Positions 1-10,592 of a DNA stretch of 64,000 nt are shown in pieces. Source of the stretch: Pseudomonas poae. Its GTDB lineage: Bacteria > Pseudomonadota > Gammaproteobacteria > Pseudomonadales > Pseudomonadaceae. Within the stretch, counting starts at the first letter, position 1; each line of letters starts with the position of its first letter. The stretch is from assembly GCA_028869255.1 (NCBI GenBank), contig CP110972.1, positions 4,407,001 to 4,471,000 on the forward strand. The letters run 5' to 3'. The position numbers were made by a program, and so were the translations under genes. The notes under the pieces are model-generated. The model did no database searches. It saw nothing but the letters and a program-made list of their open reading frames with translations, and had not been told where the DNA came from.

Positions 1-341
1 CGGTCGGCAACAGCCTTGGCTTCGTTCAGTTCTTTGGACTGGAACTGGTAGTCACGGGCCTTTTGCTTGAATTCAAGCTCCAGACGCTCGCGCTCGCCTT
101 GCTGCATCTTGTCGCCACCGGCTACCAGACGGTCCTGGATACCCTTGGCGCTGCTTTCCAATGTCTTGAGTTTGGTCAGTTGTGGACCAAATTTCTTCTC
201 GGCATCTACCGCGTACTTCTTGGCCGCGTCGGATTCCAACAGCGCCATCTGATAGTTCAGGACGGCGATTTTCATTTCGGCGAAGGCCGGGGTGGTTACC
301 AGCACAGTTGCCAGCAGAACCAATTGAGTCAACTTACGCAC
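1..341 (-). CDS. skp: Periplasmic chaperone Skp/OmpH (C-terminus cut by the window edge)
   Basis: Skp is a periplasmic holdase that carries unfolded outer-membrane proteins to the BamA complex. The visible N-terminus starts at a GTG, seven bases after an AGGAG ribosome site. It has a cleavable signal peptide (hydrophobic core then AFA), followed by the family opening MKIAVLNYQMALLES and a charged helical stretch that begins the coiled-coil arms. The gene runs off the left end of the window, so the distal arm is not seen. It lies about 45 bp downstream of bamA on the same strand, which fits a shared rseP-bamA-skp transcription unit. Confidence 0.9.
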   Translation of the reverse strand, partial: MRKLTQLVLLATVLVTTPAFAEMKIAVLNYQMALLESDAAKKYAVDAEKKFGPQLTKLKTLESSAKGIQDRLVAGGDKMQQGERERLELEFKQKARDYQFQSKELNEAKAVAD

Positions 342-386
342 GATGCACTCCTACAGAATCCGTTGTCGTTATCTTGGGTCAGACGC

Positions 387-2774
387 TTAGAACGTCTGGC
401 CGAGGGAGAATTGGAAAATCTGGGTTTCAGCGTTATCCGGTTTCTTGATCGGCATGGCCAGAGCAAAGCTCAATGGGCCAAGCGCAGTCACCCAAGTCAC
501 ACCCACACCCACGGAGCTTGCCAGGTTGCTGAGGCTCACGTCGTTGCACTGAGTGTCGGACTTCACGCCGCTCGGGTTGCGGATCTGCTCGCACTTGGAG
601 TCAAACACGTTACCCACGTCCCAGAATACCGAGGTACGCAGCGAACGCTGATCCTTGACGAACGGCAGCGGGAACAGAATCTCCGCACCACCCTGGATCA
701 ACACGTTACCACCGAATGGCAGCGGGTCGTTGTCGGAGTCAGCCACAGTACCCTGGTTACCGGTTACACCGACACCACGGCTCGGCGTACCACGCGGGCC
801 CAAGGTGCTGTCTTTAAAGCCACGTACGGAGTTGAAGCCACCCGCATAGTAGTTCTCGTAGAACGGCAGACCGTTGGTCGAACCATAACCGTCGCCATAG
901 CCCAGCTCAGTGTGCAGACGCATGGTGTAGTTGTCGCTCAACGGCGTGAACAACTGGCCACGATAGTCGAGCTTGAAGAACGACAGGTCACTGCCCGGCG
1001 TGGTGGTTTCCAGGGTCAGGCTCTGGGAATGGCCACGTGTCGCCAGTACCCCTTTGTTCAGGGTCGACTCGGACCAGCCGGCAGACGCCTTGAAGTTCAG
1101 GAACTTGTCGCCTTCACGACGGGTGAAGTCGAAGATCTCATCCACGGTGTACACACCGGTCTTGATCTCATCCTGTTGCGCGGTCAAGCCGAACGTCAGG
1201 CGCGAGGTCTCGCTGATCGGGTAACCGATGTTGACACCGGCACCGAGGCTGTCGATCGCATAGCTTGCAACGTCAACGTCGAGGTCTTTGTAGTCGGTGG
1301 TGCGGTAGAAGGCGTTATAGCCCAGGCTCACACCGTCTGCAGTCCAGTAGGGGTCGGTATAACCGAAGTTATATCGGCTCTGGTATTCGCTTCGGGTCAG
1401 GCCGATGGATACACGGTTACCGGTACCGAGGAAGTTGTTCTGGGTGATCGAACCACCGAGGATCAGGCCGGCACTCTGTGCGAAACCGACGCTGGCGGTG
1501 ATCGAACCCGACGCTTGCTCTTCCACGGCGTAGTTCACGTCAACCTGGTCATCCACACCCGGCACGGCCGGAGTTTCCACGTTGACTTCCTTGAAGAAGC
1601 CCAGACGCTCAAGACGGGTCTTGGACTGGTCGATCAGGTAAGTCGACGCCCAGCCACCTTCCATCTGGCGCATTTCACGGCGCAGCACTTCGTCCGCAGA
1701 CTTGGTGTTGCCGCGGAAGTTGATGCGGTTCACGTAGGCACGCTTGCCCGGGTCGACCACAAAGGTGATGTCCACAGTGTGGTCATCATCATGCGGGGTC
1801 GGCACGCCGTTGACGTTGGCGAAGGTGTAGCCCTCGTTACCCAGGCGGCGGGTGATCAGCTCGGAGGTGGTGGTCATCAGCTTGCGCGAGAACACCTGGT
1901 CTTTCTGCACCAGCAGCAAGGCCTTGACCTGGTCTTCAGGTACTTTCAGGTCGCCGCTCAGCTTAACGTCGCGAACCTTGTACTTCTCGCCTTCGTTAAC
2001 GTTGACGGTGATGTAGACGTGCTTCTTGTCCGGGGTGATGGACACCTGGGTCGAAGCGATATCCATGTTGATGTAGCCACGGTCCAGGTAGTAGGAACGC
2101 AGACGTTCCAGGTCACCGGAGAGTTTTTCACGGGCGTACTTGTCATCGTTCTTGAAGAACGACAGCCAGTTGGTGGTCTTGAGTTCGAACAGGTCGATCA
2201 GGTCTTCATCAGCGAACTTGGTATTGCCCACCACGTTGATGTGCTGAATCGCCGCCACAGTGCCTTCGTTGATGTTGACCTTGAGGCCAACACGGTTGCG
2301 AGGCTGCGGTACCACTTCGGTTTCCACGGTCGCGGAGTAGCGGCCCTGGGCAACGTACTGGCGTTGCAGCTCGTTACGCACACCTTCAAGGGTGGCGCGC
2401 TGGAAGATCTCGCCTTCGGCCAGGCCGGATTGTTTCAAGCCTTTCATCAGGTCTTCAGTCGAGATCGCCTTGTTACCTTCGATCTCGATACTGGCGACGG
2501 ACGGTCGTTCGACGACCGTGATGACCAGGACGTTGCCTTCGCGACCCAGTTGGATGTCTTGAAAGAAACCGGTTTTGAACAGCGCACGAGTGGATTCCAC
2601 CAGGCGACGGTCATCAGCCTGTTCCCCAACGTTCAACGGCAAGGCACCAAAGACGCTACCCGCGGAAACCCGCTGGAGGCCGTTGACGCGAATATCGGAG
2701 ATGGTGAAGGACTCGGCGTGAACTTCGGCGATCATCAATACGGTGAGAACCGCAGTTAGCAGCAGACGTTTCAT
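387..2774 (-). CDS. bamA: Outer membrane protein assembly factor BamA
   Basis: BamA is the essential core of the BAM complex, inserting beta-barrel proteins into the outer membrane. The 795-residue product starts at MKRLLLTAV, downstream of a longer in-frame ATG; this start leaves a clean signal peptide ending VHA. Five POTRA repeats fill roughly residues 24-420. A 16-strand Omp85 barrel follows, with the VRGF motif (in NSVRGFKDS) of its conserved loop and the expected C-terminal phenylalanine (SLGQTF). It lies between rseP upstream and skp downstream, the usual gamma-proteobacterial order. A long open frame on the opposite strand across this gene is a composition artefact. Confidence 0.97.
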   Translation of the reverse strand: MKRLLLTAVLTVLMIAEVHAESFTISDIRVNGLQRVSAGSVFGALPLNVGEQADDRRLVESTRALFKTGFFQDIQLGREGNVLVITVVERPSVASIEIEGNKAISTEDLMKGLKQSGLAEGEIFQRATLEGVRNELQRQYVAQGRYSATVETEVVPQPRNRVGLKVNINEGTVAAIQHINVVGNTKFADEDLIDLFELKTTNWLSFFKNDDKYAREKLSGDLERLRSYYLDRGYINMDIASTQVSITPDKKHVYITVNVNEGEKYKVRDVKLSGDLKVPEDQVKALLLVQKDQVFSRKLMTTTSELITRRLGNEGYTFANVNGVPTPHDDDHTVDITFVVDPGKRAYVNRINFRGNTKSADEVLRREMRQMEGGWASTYLIDQSKTRLERLGFFKEVNVETPAVPGVDDQVDVNYAVEEQASGSITASVGFAQSAGLILGGSITQNNFLGTGNRVSIGLTRSEYQSRYNFGYTDPYWTADGVSLGYNAFYRTTDYKDLDVDVASYAIDSLGAGVNIGYPISETSRLTFGLTAQQDEIKTGVYTVDEIFDFTRREGDKFLNFKASAGWSESTLNKGVLATRGHSQSLTLETTTPGSDLSFFKLDYRGQLFTPLSDNYTMRLHTELGYGDGYGSTNGLPFYENYYAGGFNSVRGFKDSTLGPRGTPSRGVGVTGNQGTVADSDNDPLPFGGNVLIQGGAEILFPLPFVKDQRSLRTSVFWDVGNVFDSKCEQIRNPSGVKSDTQCNDVSLSNLASSVGVGVTWVTALGPLSFALAMPIKKPDNAETQIFQFSLGQTF

Positions 2775-2809
2775 GAAGTCCTTTCTTATTCCAACTGGCA
2801 ATAAACAAA

Positions 2810-2828
2810 CTGCCGCAAAATGCGGCAG
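2810..2828 (-). terminator. Hairpin between rseP and bamA
   Basis: A perfect 8-bp stem (CTGCCGCA/TGCGGCAG) with a short loop lies 20 bp after the rseP stop and is followed on the minus strand by TTTGTTTATT. It could act as an attenuator or partial terminator between the two genes. No activity can be inferred beyond the structure. Confidence 0.5.
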
Positions 2829-2848
2829 ATTCGCAATTCAGCGAAGCG

Positions 2849-4201
2849 TTACAGTCGACCCAGATCGTTGACAAGGGCTAACAACATCACCCCGACCACC
2901 AAACTGATACCGATCTGTATCCCCCAACCCTGCACCCGATCTGACAAGGGGCGACCACGCACCCACTCGACCAGATAAAACAACAGATGCCCCCCGTCCA
3001 ATACTGGAATGGGCAGCAAATTCAGAACACCCAGGCTAATACTCAGATAAGCCAGGAAATTCAGGAAATCCGCGACACCCGACTGGGCAGAAGCGCCCGC
3101 CACTTTAGCAATGGTTATCGGTCCACTCAAGTTTTTTACCGAGAGCTCACCGAACAACATTTTCTTGAGCGATTCGAGGGTCAGCACACTCATGGTCCAA
3201 GTGCGTTTTGCACCCTCGCCAATTGCCGCCAACGGCCCGAAGCTGACCTCGCGCACCATTGACGGCGGCCACTCGGGACTCTTGACGCCAGCCCCCAGGT
3301 AACCCCCGGCCGCCTTGGCTTCGCCCCGAACCGACAAGGTCACGGGGACGTCGATTTGAGCACCGTCGCGCTCAACTTTCAGCACAATTTTGGTATCAGG
3401 ACGTACGCGCACCAGGTCGACCACTTGCTGCCAGTCACCCAACGGCTGACCATCAAGGGCCAGTAGGCGGTCGCCGGTTTTCAGACCTGCGGCCTGGGCC
3501 GGCCCCTTCGGATCCAGCTCGGCGAGTACCGGCGGCAGCGAAGGACGCCACGGACGAATCCCCAGAGACTTGATCGGATCAGGCTCGTCGGCGCCCTTCA
3601 GCCAATGGTCCAATGCCAGCTCTCGCGGCGTTTCGGCGCTGGAGTCCTGCTCGCGCACCACCACATTGACGGTGCCGCTTTCGCCCAGGCGACGAACCAG
3701 CTGCAAGTTGACCGCGCCCCAGCCGGTGGTGGGCTCGCCATCAATGGAAACAATTTCCTGCCCGGCAACCAAACCGGCCTTGGCCGCCATGCTGTCCGCT
3801 TCGACCGCGCCGATGACCGGGCGTACCTGCTGGCTGCCCAGCATGGCCAGGACCCAGAAGAACACCATCGCCAGCAGGAAGTTGGCGATCGGACCGGCGG
3901 CAACAATCGCGATGCGCTGACGAACGGTCTTGCGATTGAACGACTGGTCGAGCTGATCTGCCGGAACCTCGCCTTCGCGCTCATCCAGCATCTTGACGTA
4001 GCCACCCAACGGGATGGCCGCAATCACGAACTCGGTGCCGCGACGGTCGTGCCAGCGCACCAGCGGCATGCCGAAACCGACGGAAAAGCGCAGTACCTTG
4101 ACGCCGCAACGACGCGCCACCCAGAAGTGGCCGAATTCGTGGAAGGTAACCAGCACACCCAGAGCAACCAGGGTGCCGACAATCATGTAAAGCGCACTCA
4201 T
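2849..4201 (-). CDS. rseP: Site-2 intramembrane zinc protease RseP
   Basis: RseP (MucP in Pseudomonas) makes the second cut in the anti-sigma factor MucA/RseA, releasing AlgU/sigma-E during envelope stress. The 450-residue sequence has the zinc motif HEFGH at residues 21-25 in the first membrane helix. Two tandem PDZ domains lie at about residues 115-310, and the third metal ligand motif (PVLDGG) is near residue 400 in a C-terminal membrane helix. Length and order match the family. It lies between dxr and bamA in the conserved envelope operon. Confidence 0.96.
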   Translation of the reverse strand: MSALYMIVGTLVALGVLVTFHEFGHFWVARRCGVKVLRFSVGFGMPLVRWHDRRGTEFVIAAIPLGGYVKMLDEREGEVPADQLDQSFNRKTVRQRIAIVAAGPIANFLLAMVFFWVLAMLGSQQVRPVIGAVEADSMAAKAGLVAGQEIVSIDGEPTTGWGAVNLQLVRRLGESGTVNVVVREQDSSAETPRELALDHWLKGADEPDPIKSLGIRPWRPSLPPVLAELDPKGPAQAAGLKTGDRLLALDGQPLGDWQQVVDLVRVRPDTKIVLKVERDGAQIDVPVTLSVRGEAKAAGGYLGAGVKSPEWPPSMVREVSFGPLAAIGEGAKRTWTMSVLTLESLKKMLFGELSVKNLSGPITIAKVAGASAQSGVADFLNFLAYLSISLGVLNLLPIPVLDGGHLLFYLVEWVRGRPLSDRVQGWGIQIGISLVVGVMLLALVNDLGRL

Positions 4202-4241
4202 CTAATTTCTCCGCATTCCAATCCAGTGCCTGAAGGTCAGG

Positions 4242-5432
4242 CTAACGCGCGTTGCGGCTCAACCATTGTTCGGCCAGGGCCCGAGCCTTGGTATCCGCCT
4301 CGAATACCGCCCCCAGATCACTCACCGCCACTACGGGCTCAAGACCCAGGACGTCCTCGATGATACTCGCGATCTGCGGAAAACGAATACGCCGCTCGAG
4401 AAACGCCGCCACCGCCACTTCGTTGGCCGCATTGAGCATCGCCGGCGCACTGTTGCCCGCTTCTGCCGCTTGCCGCGCCAGGCGCAGGCAGGGAAAACGC
4501 TGCTCGTCCGGTGCCTCGAAGTCCAGCCGCGCAATAGCGAACAGGTCCAGTGGCGCCACGCCGGAATCAATACGCTCAGGCCAGGCCAGGGCATTGGCGA
4601 TCGGGGTGCGCATATCGGGATTGCCCAACTGCGCCAAAACCGAACCATCCACATAGTCGACCAGGGAATGAATCACACTTTGCGGGTGAATCACCACCTC
4701 AACCTGATCGGGCCGGGCGTCGAACAACCAGCACGCCTCGATCAGCTCCAGGCCTTTGTTCATCATGCTCGCCGAGTCGACGGAGATCTTGCGCCCCATC
4801 GACCAGTTAGGATGCGCGCAGGCCTGGTCAGGCGACACGTGTGCAAGCTCGGCCAGCGGAGTTTGGCGGAACGGGCCGCCGGACGCCGTGAGAAGAATCC
4901 TGCGTACGCCCACCTGGCTCAGGCCACGGGCAAAATCACCGGGCATGCACTGGAAAATTGCATTGTGCTCACTGTCGAGAGGCAGCAGCACGGCGCCGCT
5001 TTTGCGCACTGCCTGCATAAAGAGCGCGCCGGACATGACCAGCGCTTCCTTATTGGCCAGCAGGATCTTCTTGCCGGCGTCGACGGCGGCCAAGGTCGGG
5101 CGCAGGCCGGCGGCGCCGACGATGGCGGCGACCACGGTATCCACTTCGGCATCGGCCGAGACCTGACACAGCCCCTCCTCCCCCACCAGCACCTGAGTGG
5201 CCAGCCCGGCAGCCCGCAGATCATCCTGCAGCCCCCGCGCCGCGCCGGCCTCAGGCACCACGGCAAAGCGCGGCGTGTGACGCACACACAAGGCCAGCAA
5301 CTCGCTCAGGCGGCTGAAGCCGGTCAAGGCGAACACCTGGTAGCGATCCGGGTGGCGAGCGATCACATCCAGGGCGCTCAGCCCTACCGAGCCGGTTGCG
5401 CCCAGCACGGTCACTTGTTGCAGGCGGCTCAC
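4242..5432 (-). CDS. dxr: 1-deoxy-D-xylulose 5-phosphate reductoisomerase
   Basis: Dxr converts DXP to 2-C-methyl-D-erythritol 4-phosphate with NADPH, the first committed step of the MEP isoprenoid pathway. The nucleotide-binding loop GATGSVG is at the N-terminus, followed by the NKEAL and SEHNAIFQ segments of the active site. I place the start at a GTG that overlaps the cdsA stop (GTGA), giving 396 residues as in P. aeruginosa. An ATG five codons upstream is the alternative. Translational coupling to cdsA is likely. UppS, encoded two genes upstream, uses the isoprenoid product. Confidence 0.95.
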   Translation of the reverse strand: MSRLQQVTVLGATGSVGLSALDVIARHPDRYQVFALTGFSRLSELLALCVRHTPRFAVVPEAGAARGLQDDLRAAGLATQVLVGEEGLCQVSADAEVDTVVAAIVGAAGLRPTLAAVDAGKKILLANKEALVMSGALFMQAVRKSGAVLLPLDSEHNAIFQCMPGDFARGLSQVGVRRILLTASGGPFRQTPLAELAHVSPDQACAHPNWSMGRKISVDSASMMNKGLELIEACWLFDARPDQVEVVIHPQSVIHSLVDYVDGSVLAQLGNPDMRTPIANALAWPERIDSGVAPLDLFAIARLDFEAPDEQRFPCLRLARQAAEAGNSAPAMLNAANEVAVAAFLERRIRFPQIASIIEDVLGLEPVVAVSDLGAVFEADTKARALAEQWLSRNAR

Positions 5433-6238
5433 GGAGCGGTCATCCACAACAGCACGGCGAAGATCGGGATAGCCGCCGTCAGGCTGTCGATGCGATCCAG
5501 CACGCCCCCATGGCCCGGCAGCAAGTTGCTGCTGTCCTTGATCCCGGCCTGGCGCTTGAACATGCTTTCGGTGAGGTCACCCACTACCGAAATAAATACG
5601 ACGATGGCTGTACCCAAGAGGGCCAGGAGGATGTCCGCCACCGCCCAGTCACGCACCACACCGACCACCAGGGTGATCAGCAATGTCAGCGCCAGGCCGC
5701 CGTATACACCTTCCCAGCTCTTGCCCGGGCTCACGGCCGGCGCCAGCTTGCGCTTGCCGAAGGCCCGACCGGAGAAGTAGGCGCCAATATCAGCCCCCCA
5801 GACCAGCACCATCACCGCCATGATCAGCCAGTTGCCCATCGGAGCGTTTTTGATTTCTACCAAGCCTTGCCAGGCCGGCAGCAGAACCAACAAACCAATC
5901 ACCAATTTACTGGCCACGCTGGACCAGTGGCCGCTGGTGCGCGGATAGGTCAGCACCAGGAAGGTTGCAAGCGCCCACCACAGCACCGCCGCGCCCAATA
6001 CCCATGGCACTACGATGCTGGACAAGGTATGCATCAGGAACAGCAACAGCGCCACGAGAGCGGCATACACCACACGTGGCAATTGCGCATTGAAGCCCGC
6101 CAGGCGCGCCCATTCCCAGGCGCCGAGGGTCACCACCAGGCCAATAAACAGCGCAAAGCCGGAACCTTCGAGCAGGAAAAACCCGCACAAGGCGATCGGC
6201 AACAGGATCAGTGCGGTGATGATTCGTTGTTTAAGCAT
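5429..6238 (-). CDS. cdsA: Phosphatidate cytidylyltransferase
   Basis: CdsA makes CDP-diacylglycerol from phosphatidate and CTP, the branch point of bacterial phospholipid synthesis. The 269-residue protein is strongly hydrophobic with about eight membrane spans. It carries the family signature near the C-terminus: [13 protein letters not shown], then [19 protein letters not shown]. It starts directly after the uppS stop and overlaps the dxr start, so the three genes are tightly coupled. Confidence 0.95.
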   Translation of the reverse strand: MLKQRIITALILLPIALCGFFLLEGSGFALFIGLVVTLGAWEWARLAGFNAQLPRVVYAALVALLLFLMHTLSSIVVPWVLGAAVLWWALATFLVLTYPRTSGHWSSVASKLVIGLLVLLPAWQGLVEIKNAPMGNWLIMAVMVLVWGADIGAYFSGRAFGKRKLAPAVSPGKSWEGVYGGLALTLLITLVVGVVRDWAVADILLALLGTAIVVFISVVGDLTESMFKRQAGIKDSSNLLPGHGGVLDRIDSLTAAIPIFAVLLWMTAP

Positions 6239-6994
6239 TTAAACCCGGGCTCCAGCTTCGATCTGCTCGCTCGTTTTACCGAAGCGACGCTGACGGGAAG
6301 CGAAATCGGCCAGCGCAGTGCGCATGGCATCGTGTTTGAAGTCCGGCCAGAACAGGTCGGAGAAGTACAACTCGGTATAGGCCAGTTGCCACAGCAGGAA
6401 ATTGCTGATGCGGTGCTCGCCACCGGTGCGGATGCACAAGTCCGGCAACGGCAGGTCGCCGGTGACCAGGCAGGTTTGCAACAGTTCGGGCGTGATGTCT
6501 TCGGGGCGCAGATGGCCGGCCTGTACTTCGCGAGCCAGCCGCTGTGCGGCCTGGGCGATATCCCACTGGCCGCCGTAGTTGGCTGCAATCTGCAACACAA
6601 AACGATCGCTGCCCGCGGTGATGGCTTCGGCCTCGCGCATGGCCGCTTGCAGCTCCGGATGGAACCGCGAGCGATCACCAATGATTCGCAGGCTGATGTT
6701 GTTGTCATTGAGGCGCTTGGCCTCACGGCGCAGGGCCTTGAAGAACAGGTCCATCAGGGCACTGACTTCTTCGGCCGGACGCTGCCAGTTCTCACTGGAA
6801 AAGGCGAACAGGGTCAACACCTCGACCTTGGCCTCAGCGCACACCTCGATAACAGCCCGCACCGCATCGACACCCGCTTTATGCCCGGCGACACCCGGCA
6901 TAAAGCGTTTCTTCGCCCAGCGATTATTCCCATCCATGATGATCGCGACATGGCGCGGCACCACAGAGGGTACAGTCTGCTTGGTCTTTTCCAT
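6239..6994 (-). CDS. uppS: Undecaprenyl diphosphate synthase
   Basis: This cis-prenyltransferase builds the C55 carrier lipid for peptidoglycan and O-antigen from farnesyl-PP and isopentenyl-PP. The 251-residue sequence has the catalytic aspartate in MDGNNRWAK (D21), the FAFSSENWQRP loop, and the C-terminal RTGGEHRISNFLLWQ and TELYF motifs. It lies between frr and cdsA. It is also called ispU. Confidence 0.96.
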   Translation of the reverse strand: MEKTKQTVPSVVPRHVAIIMDGNNRWAKKRFMPGVAGHKAGVDAVRAVIEVCAEAKVEVLTLFAFSSENWQRPAEEVSALMDLFFKALRREAKRLNDNNISLRIIGDRSRFHPELQAAMREAEAITAGSDRFVLQIAANYGGQWDIAQAAQRLAREVQAGHLRPEDITPELLQTCLVTGDLPLPDLCIRTGGEHRISNFLLWQLAYTELYFSDLFWPDFKHDAMRTALADFASRQRRFGKTSEQIEAGARV

Positions 6995-7011
6995 GAAGGC
7001 GTCCTGACCCC

Positions 7012-7569
7012 TTATACGGCCATCAGGTCCTTTTCTTTTTCTTCGGTCGCTTTGGTGATCTGCGCCTCGGCGTCTTTGGTCAGCTTATCGATATCGGCGA
7101 CGGCACGACGCTCTTCGTCTTCGCTGATTTCCTTGTCCTTGACCAGCTTCTTCAGGTCACCCAAGGCATCACGACGGATGTTGCGCACGGCAACACGCGC
7201 ATCTTCAGCTGCGCTGCGCGCCTGCTTGGTGAAGCCCTTGCGGGTCTCTTCGGTCAGGGCCGGCATGGAGATCAGCAGCAACTCACCCAGGTTGGTCGGG
7301 TTGAGGTTCAGGCCCGCGCTCTGGATGGCTTTGTCGACGGCGGCGAGCATATTGCGCTCGAAGGCCACGACTTGCAGGGTGCGCGAGTCTTTTACGGTGA
7401 CGTTGGCCACACCGCTCAGCGGGGTGTCGGCGCCGTAGTAAGGCACCATCACGCTGCCCAGGATGCTCGGGTGCGCTTTACCGGTACGAATCTGGCCGAA
7501 TGCATGGCTCAGAGACTCCAGGGATTTTTGCATACGCGCTTGGGCGTCTTTCTTGATTTCGTTGATCAT
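7012..7569 (-). CDS. frr: Ribosome recycling factor
   Basis: RRF splits post-termination ribosomes together with EF-G. The 185-residue product matches the family length and shows the conserved segments [10 protein letters not shown] and [13 protein letters not shown]. Its ATG overlaps the pyrH stop codon by the ATGA arrangement, implying translational coupling. Confidence 0.97.
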   Translation of the reverse strand: MINEIKKDAQARMQKSLESLSHAFGQIRTGKAHPSILGSVMVPYYGADTPLSGVANVTVKDSRTLQVVAFERNMLAAVDKAIQSAGLNLNPTNLGELLLISMPALTEETRKGFTKQARSAAEDARVAVRNIRRDALGDLKKLVKDKEISEDEERRAVADIDKLTKDAEAQITKATEEKEKDLMAV

Positions 7570-8309
7570 TGTTGGCCTTCCTCGATCAGAGTCCCTTCCG
7601 CGCCGCCGTGTACGATATTCAGCAGGGCGCCGGGCTTGTTCATGTTAAATACGCGCAGCGGCATCTTGTGGTCGCGGCACAGGCAAATAGCCGTCAGGTC
7701 CATCACACCCAGCTTGCGATCCAGCACTTCATCGTAGGTCAGATGATCGAACTTCTCGGCATGCGGGTCTTTGAATGGGTCAGCGGTGTACACGCCATCC
7801 ACCTTGGTGGCCTTGAGCACCACGTCGGCATCGATTTCGATGGCACGCAGGCAAGCCGCCGAATCGGTGGTGAAGAACGGGTTACCGGTACCGGCCGCGA
7901 AGATCACCACTTCTTTGGAGTTCAAGTGGCGCATGGCTTTGCGGCGATCATAGTGATCGGTCACGCCAACCATGGAAATAGCCGACATCACGATAGCCGA
8001 GATATTGGCACGCTCCAGGGCGTCGCGCATGGCCAGGGCGTTCATCACAGTGGCCAGCATGCCCATGTGGTCGCCGGTAACCCGATCCATGCCGGCAGCA
8101 CTCAGTGCCGCGCCGCGGAACAGGTTGCCACCACCAATCACCAGGCCGACCTGTACGCCGATACCGACCAGTTGGCCGACTTCCAGCGCCATGCGGTCGA
8201 GTACCTTGGGATCGATCCCGAACTCTTCCGAGCCCATCAGGGCCTCGCCGCTAAGCTTGAGTAGAATGCGTTTATAGCGAGCCTGATAACCACTGCCCTG
8301 CTGAGCCAT
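7566..8309 (-). CDS. pyrH: UMP kinase
   Basis: PyrH phosphorylates UMP to UDP and is a hexameric member of the amino-acid kinase family. The 247-residue protein begins with [13 protein letters not shown], contains the glycine-rich loop [10 protein letters not shown], and has the uridylate kinase segment [13 protein letters not shown]. It lies upstream of frr in the conserved rpsB-tsf-pyrH-frr order. Confidence 0.97.
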   Translation of the reverse strand: MAQQGSGYQARYKRILLKLSGEALMGSEEFGIDPKVLDRMALEVGQLVGIGVQVGLVIGGGNLFRGAALSAAGMDRVTGDHMGMLATVMNALAMRDALERANISAIVMSAISMVGVTDHYDRRKAMRHLNSKEVVIFAAGTGNPFFTTDSAACLRAIEIDADVVLKATKVDGVYTADPFKDPHAEKFDHLTYDEVLDRKLGVMDLTAICLCRDHKMPLRVFNMNKPGALLNIVHGGAEGTLIEEGQQ

Positions 8310-8463
8310 TGCGAATCTCTCCTGCGGCGTATTTTTTAAAAATTCTTGGCGAGCCGTTTACGGCTTGCGTTCACTCTAGCTGGACGCTGTCACAGCGCCA
8401 TCGGAACACGGCTTTGTAAGCCAGTTCCGAGGGGAAGCCAAATAAAATCGACCTTCCCATTTG

Positions 8464-8498
8464 AAAAGAGGCTGCGCGCGTGAGCGGGCAGCCTCTTT
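8464..8498 (-). terminator. Terminator after tsf
   Basis: An 11-bp stem (AAAGAGGCTGC paired with GCAGCCTCTTT) lies just after the tsf stop codon, read on the minus strand. Its descending arm ends in a short T-run. It separates rpsB-tsf transcription from pyrH. Confidence 0.75.
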
Positions 8499-8520
8499 CG
8501 GGCGACAGTTAAAAACTGTC

Positions 8521-9384
8521 TTATTGCTTGGCGGCAGCCAGCTGGGCAGCAACTTCTTCAGCGAAGTTGTCGACCGGCTTCTCGATGCCTTCGCCTACCT
8601 TGTAGTAGGTGAAGGAAACGATTTCAGCACCGGCTTTCTTGGCCAGTTCGCCAACCTTGATTTCAGGGTTCTTGACGAACGCCTGCTCAACCAGGCTCGC
8701 TTCAGCCAGGAACTTGCTGATACGGCCTTTGATCATGTTTTCAACGATGTTTTCCGGCTTGCCGGCGATCTTGTCAGCGTTGAGGCTCAGGAACACGGCT
8801 TTTTCGCGTTCGATTGCGTCAGCGGAGACTTCAGATGGCAGCAGGAATTCAGGGTTGCTGGCTGCTACGTGCATAGCGATGTCTTTAGCCAGTTCAACGT
8901 CGCCGCCTTTCAGGGCAACCACAACGCCGATTTTGTTGCCGTGCAGGTAGCCACCAACCACATCACCTTCGATGCGGGCCAGGCGACGGATGTTGACGTT
9001 TTCGCCAACCTTGCCGACCAGTACCAGGCGAGCAGCTTCTTGAGCTTCGATCAACGGCTCAACAGTAGTCAGCTTGTCGTCGAATGCTTTCTTGACGCTG
9101 GCAGCAACGAACGCCTTGAAGTCGTCCTGCAGAGCCAGGAAGTCGGTCTGGGAGTTCACTTCCAGCAGAACGGCGGCTTTGCCGTCTTCAACCAGAGCGA
9201 TAGCGCCTTCAGCAGCCACGTTGCCTGCTTTCTTGGCAGCCTTGATGGCGCCCGAAGCACGCATGTCGTCGATGGCTTTTTCGATGTCGCCGCCGGCCTT
9301 GGTCAAGGCCTTTTTGCAATCCATCATGCCTTCGCCGGTGCGCTCACGCAGTTCTTTAACCAACGCTGCAGTAATCTCTGCCAT
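8521..9384 (-). CDS. tsf: Translation elongation factor Ts
   Basis: EF-Ts is the nucleotide exchange factor that recycles EF-Tu-GDP. The 287-residue protein has the N-terminal UBA-like domain with the signature ELRERTGEGMMDCKKAL, then the core with the EVNSQTDF motif that contacts EF-Tu. It follows rpsB on the same strand, with an apparent attenuator hairpin between the two genes. Confidence 0.97.
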   Translation of the reverse strand: MAEITAALVKELRERTGEGMMDCKKALTKAGGDIEKAIDDMRASGAIKAAKKAGNVAAEGAIALVEDGKAAVLLEVNSQTDFLALQDDFKAFVAASVKKAFDDKLTTVEPLIEAQEAARLVLVGKVGENVNIRRLARIEGDVVGGYLHGNKIGVVVALKGGDVELAKDIAMHVAASNPEFLLPSEVSADAIEREKAVFLSLNADKIAGKPENIVENMIKGRISKFLAEASLVEQAFVKNPEIKVGELAKKAGAEIVSFTYYKVGEGIEKPVDNFAEEVAAQLAAAKQ

Positions 9385-9532
9385 TTCAAAATCCTCTTGG
9401 ATAGGTTTTCAACCATTCCACCCGATCAAACGGGCGATCAATTCTTCCCGAATCACCCTTGTAGGCTGCTGCACGTTACAGTCGCTAGGTTGCGCTGCCA
9501 CAGCGGGCGCCAACAAATGGTTTTCGAGGTGG

Positions 9533-9560
9533 CAAAAAGGGGGCCAAGCCCCCTTTTTGC
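9533..9560 (-). terminator. Attenuator/terminator between rpsB and tsf
   Basis: The minus strand reads AAAAAGGGGGC, a short loop, then GCCCCCTTTTT, a strong stem with a T-run. It lies within the rpsB-tsf unit, so it probably acts as a partial terminator that sets the S2 to EF-Ts ratio. Confidence 0.75.
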
Positions 9561-9586
9561 TTACTGAGTCAACGCCAGGGCGTCAA

Positions 9587-10324
9587 TTACTCAGCGGCAG
9601 CTACCGGAGCTTCTTCAACGAACTGCTCGGTACCACCAGCAACGTGGTTGCGACCACGGATTACAGCGTCAGCCATCGAACCCATGTACAGCTGGATAGC
9701 GCGGATTGCGTCATCGTTGCCTGGGATGATGTAGTCAACGCCTTCCGGGCTGCTGTTGGTATCGACTACGCCGATAACAGGGATGCCCAGCTTGTTGGCT
9801 TCGGTGATCGCGATGCGCTCGTGATCAACGTCGATAACGAACAGTGCGTCAGGCAGACCGCCCATGTCCTTGATACCACCCAGGGAACGATCGAGCTTTT
9901 CCAGGTCGCGAGTGCGCATCAGCGCCTCTTTCTTGGTCAGCTTGGCGAAAGTACCGTCTTCGGCTTGCACTTCAAGGTCACGCAGACGCTTGATGGAAGC
10001 ACGGATGGTTTTGAAGTTGGTCAGCATGCCGCCCAACCAGCGGTGATCGACGTACGGCGAACCGCAACGTGCTGCTTCTTCAGCAACGATCTTGCCAGCG
10101 GAACGCTTGGTGCCGACGAACAGAATCTTGTTTTTGCCCTGGGCCAGACGCTCTACGAAAGTCAGAGCTTCGTTGAACATTGGCAGGGTTTTTTCAAGGT
10201 TGATGATGTGGATCTTGTTACGCGCGCCGAAAATGTATTTACCCATTTTCGGGTTCCAGTAACGGGTCTGGTGACCGAAGTGCACACCGGCCTTCAGCAT
10301 ATCGCGCATGTTGACTTGGGACAT
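9587..10324 (-). CDS. rpsB: 30S ribosomal protein S2
   Basis: S2 binds the body of the small subunit next to S1. The 245-residue sequence contains the family signatures [19 protein letters not shown] near the N-terminus and [16 protein letters not shown] in the middle. It is divergent from map across a 1.28-kb space that carries a large repeat element. Confidence 0.98.
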   Translation of the reverse strand: MSQVNMRDMLKAGVHFGHQTRYWNPKMGKYIFGARNKIHIINLEKTLPMFNEALTFVERLAQGKNKILFVGTKRSAGKIVAEEAARCGSPYVDHRWLGGMLTNFKTIRASIKRLRDLEVQAEDGTFAKLTKKEALMRTRDLEKLDRSLGGIKDMGGLPDALFVIDVDHERIAITEANKLGIPVIGVVDTNSSPEGVDYIIPGNDDAIRAIQLYMGSMADAVIRGRNHVAGGTEQFVEEAPVAAAE

Positions 10325-10461
10325 GATAGTTCCTTAATAAGTCGGGTTTGGCCTCCACGTATCCCAATGACCAACCAGCGGCATTCGCCTCCGGCACCCA
10401 GGTCATCGTGTCGACACGTGTGTGGATTTAAGCTTTGCGGGGTATCCCCGGAAAGCGGCGC

Positions 10462-10469
10462 ATTTTATA
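10462..10469 (-). promoter_or_regulatory. Putative -10 box of the rpsB promoter
   Basis: The minus strand has TATAAAAT about 140 bp before the rpsB ATG, followed by a G+C-rich discriminator (GCGCC) of the kind found at stringently controlled ribosomal-protein promoters. The -35 region is not a good match, so this is a tentative call. Confidence 0.45.
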
Positions 10470-10592
10470 CCACACGAAGGAGAAAAACGAAACACGCAAT
10501 CGCGGTTGATGTGGGGTGGGGTGGGGTAAGCCGTTGAAATGAGCTGAGAAGCTCGCTTGTAGGGGGGCGTGGGGGTTTGGTCTGCTGGGGAC

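Noticed and set aside
63..2759. 898-codon open frame on the plus strand opposite bamA
   Set aside because: It is antisense to an intact, highly conserved gene. Its His/Gln/Val-rich composition is that of a mirror frame in G+C-rich DNA.
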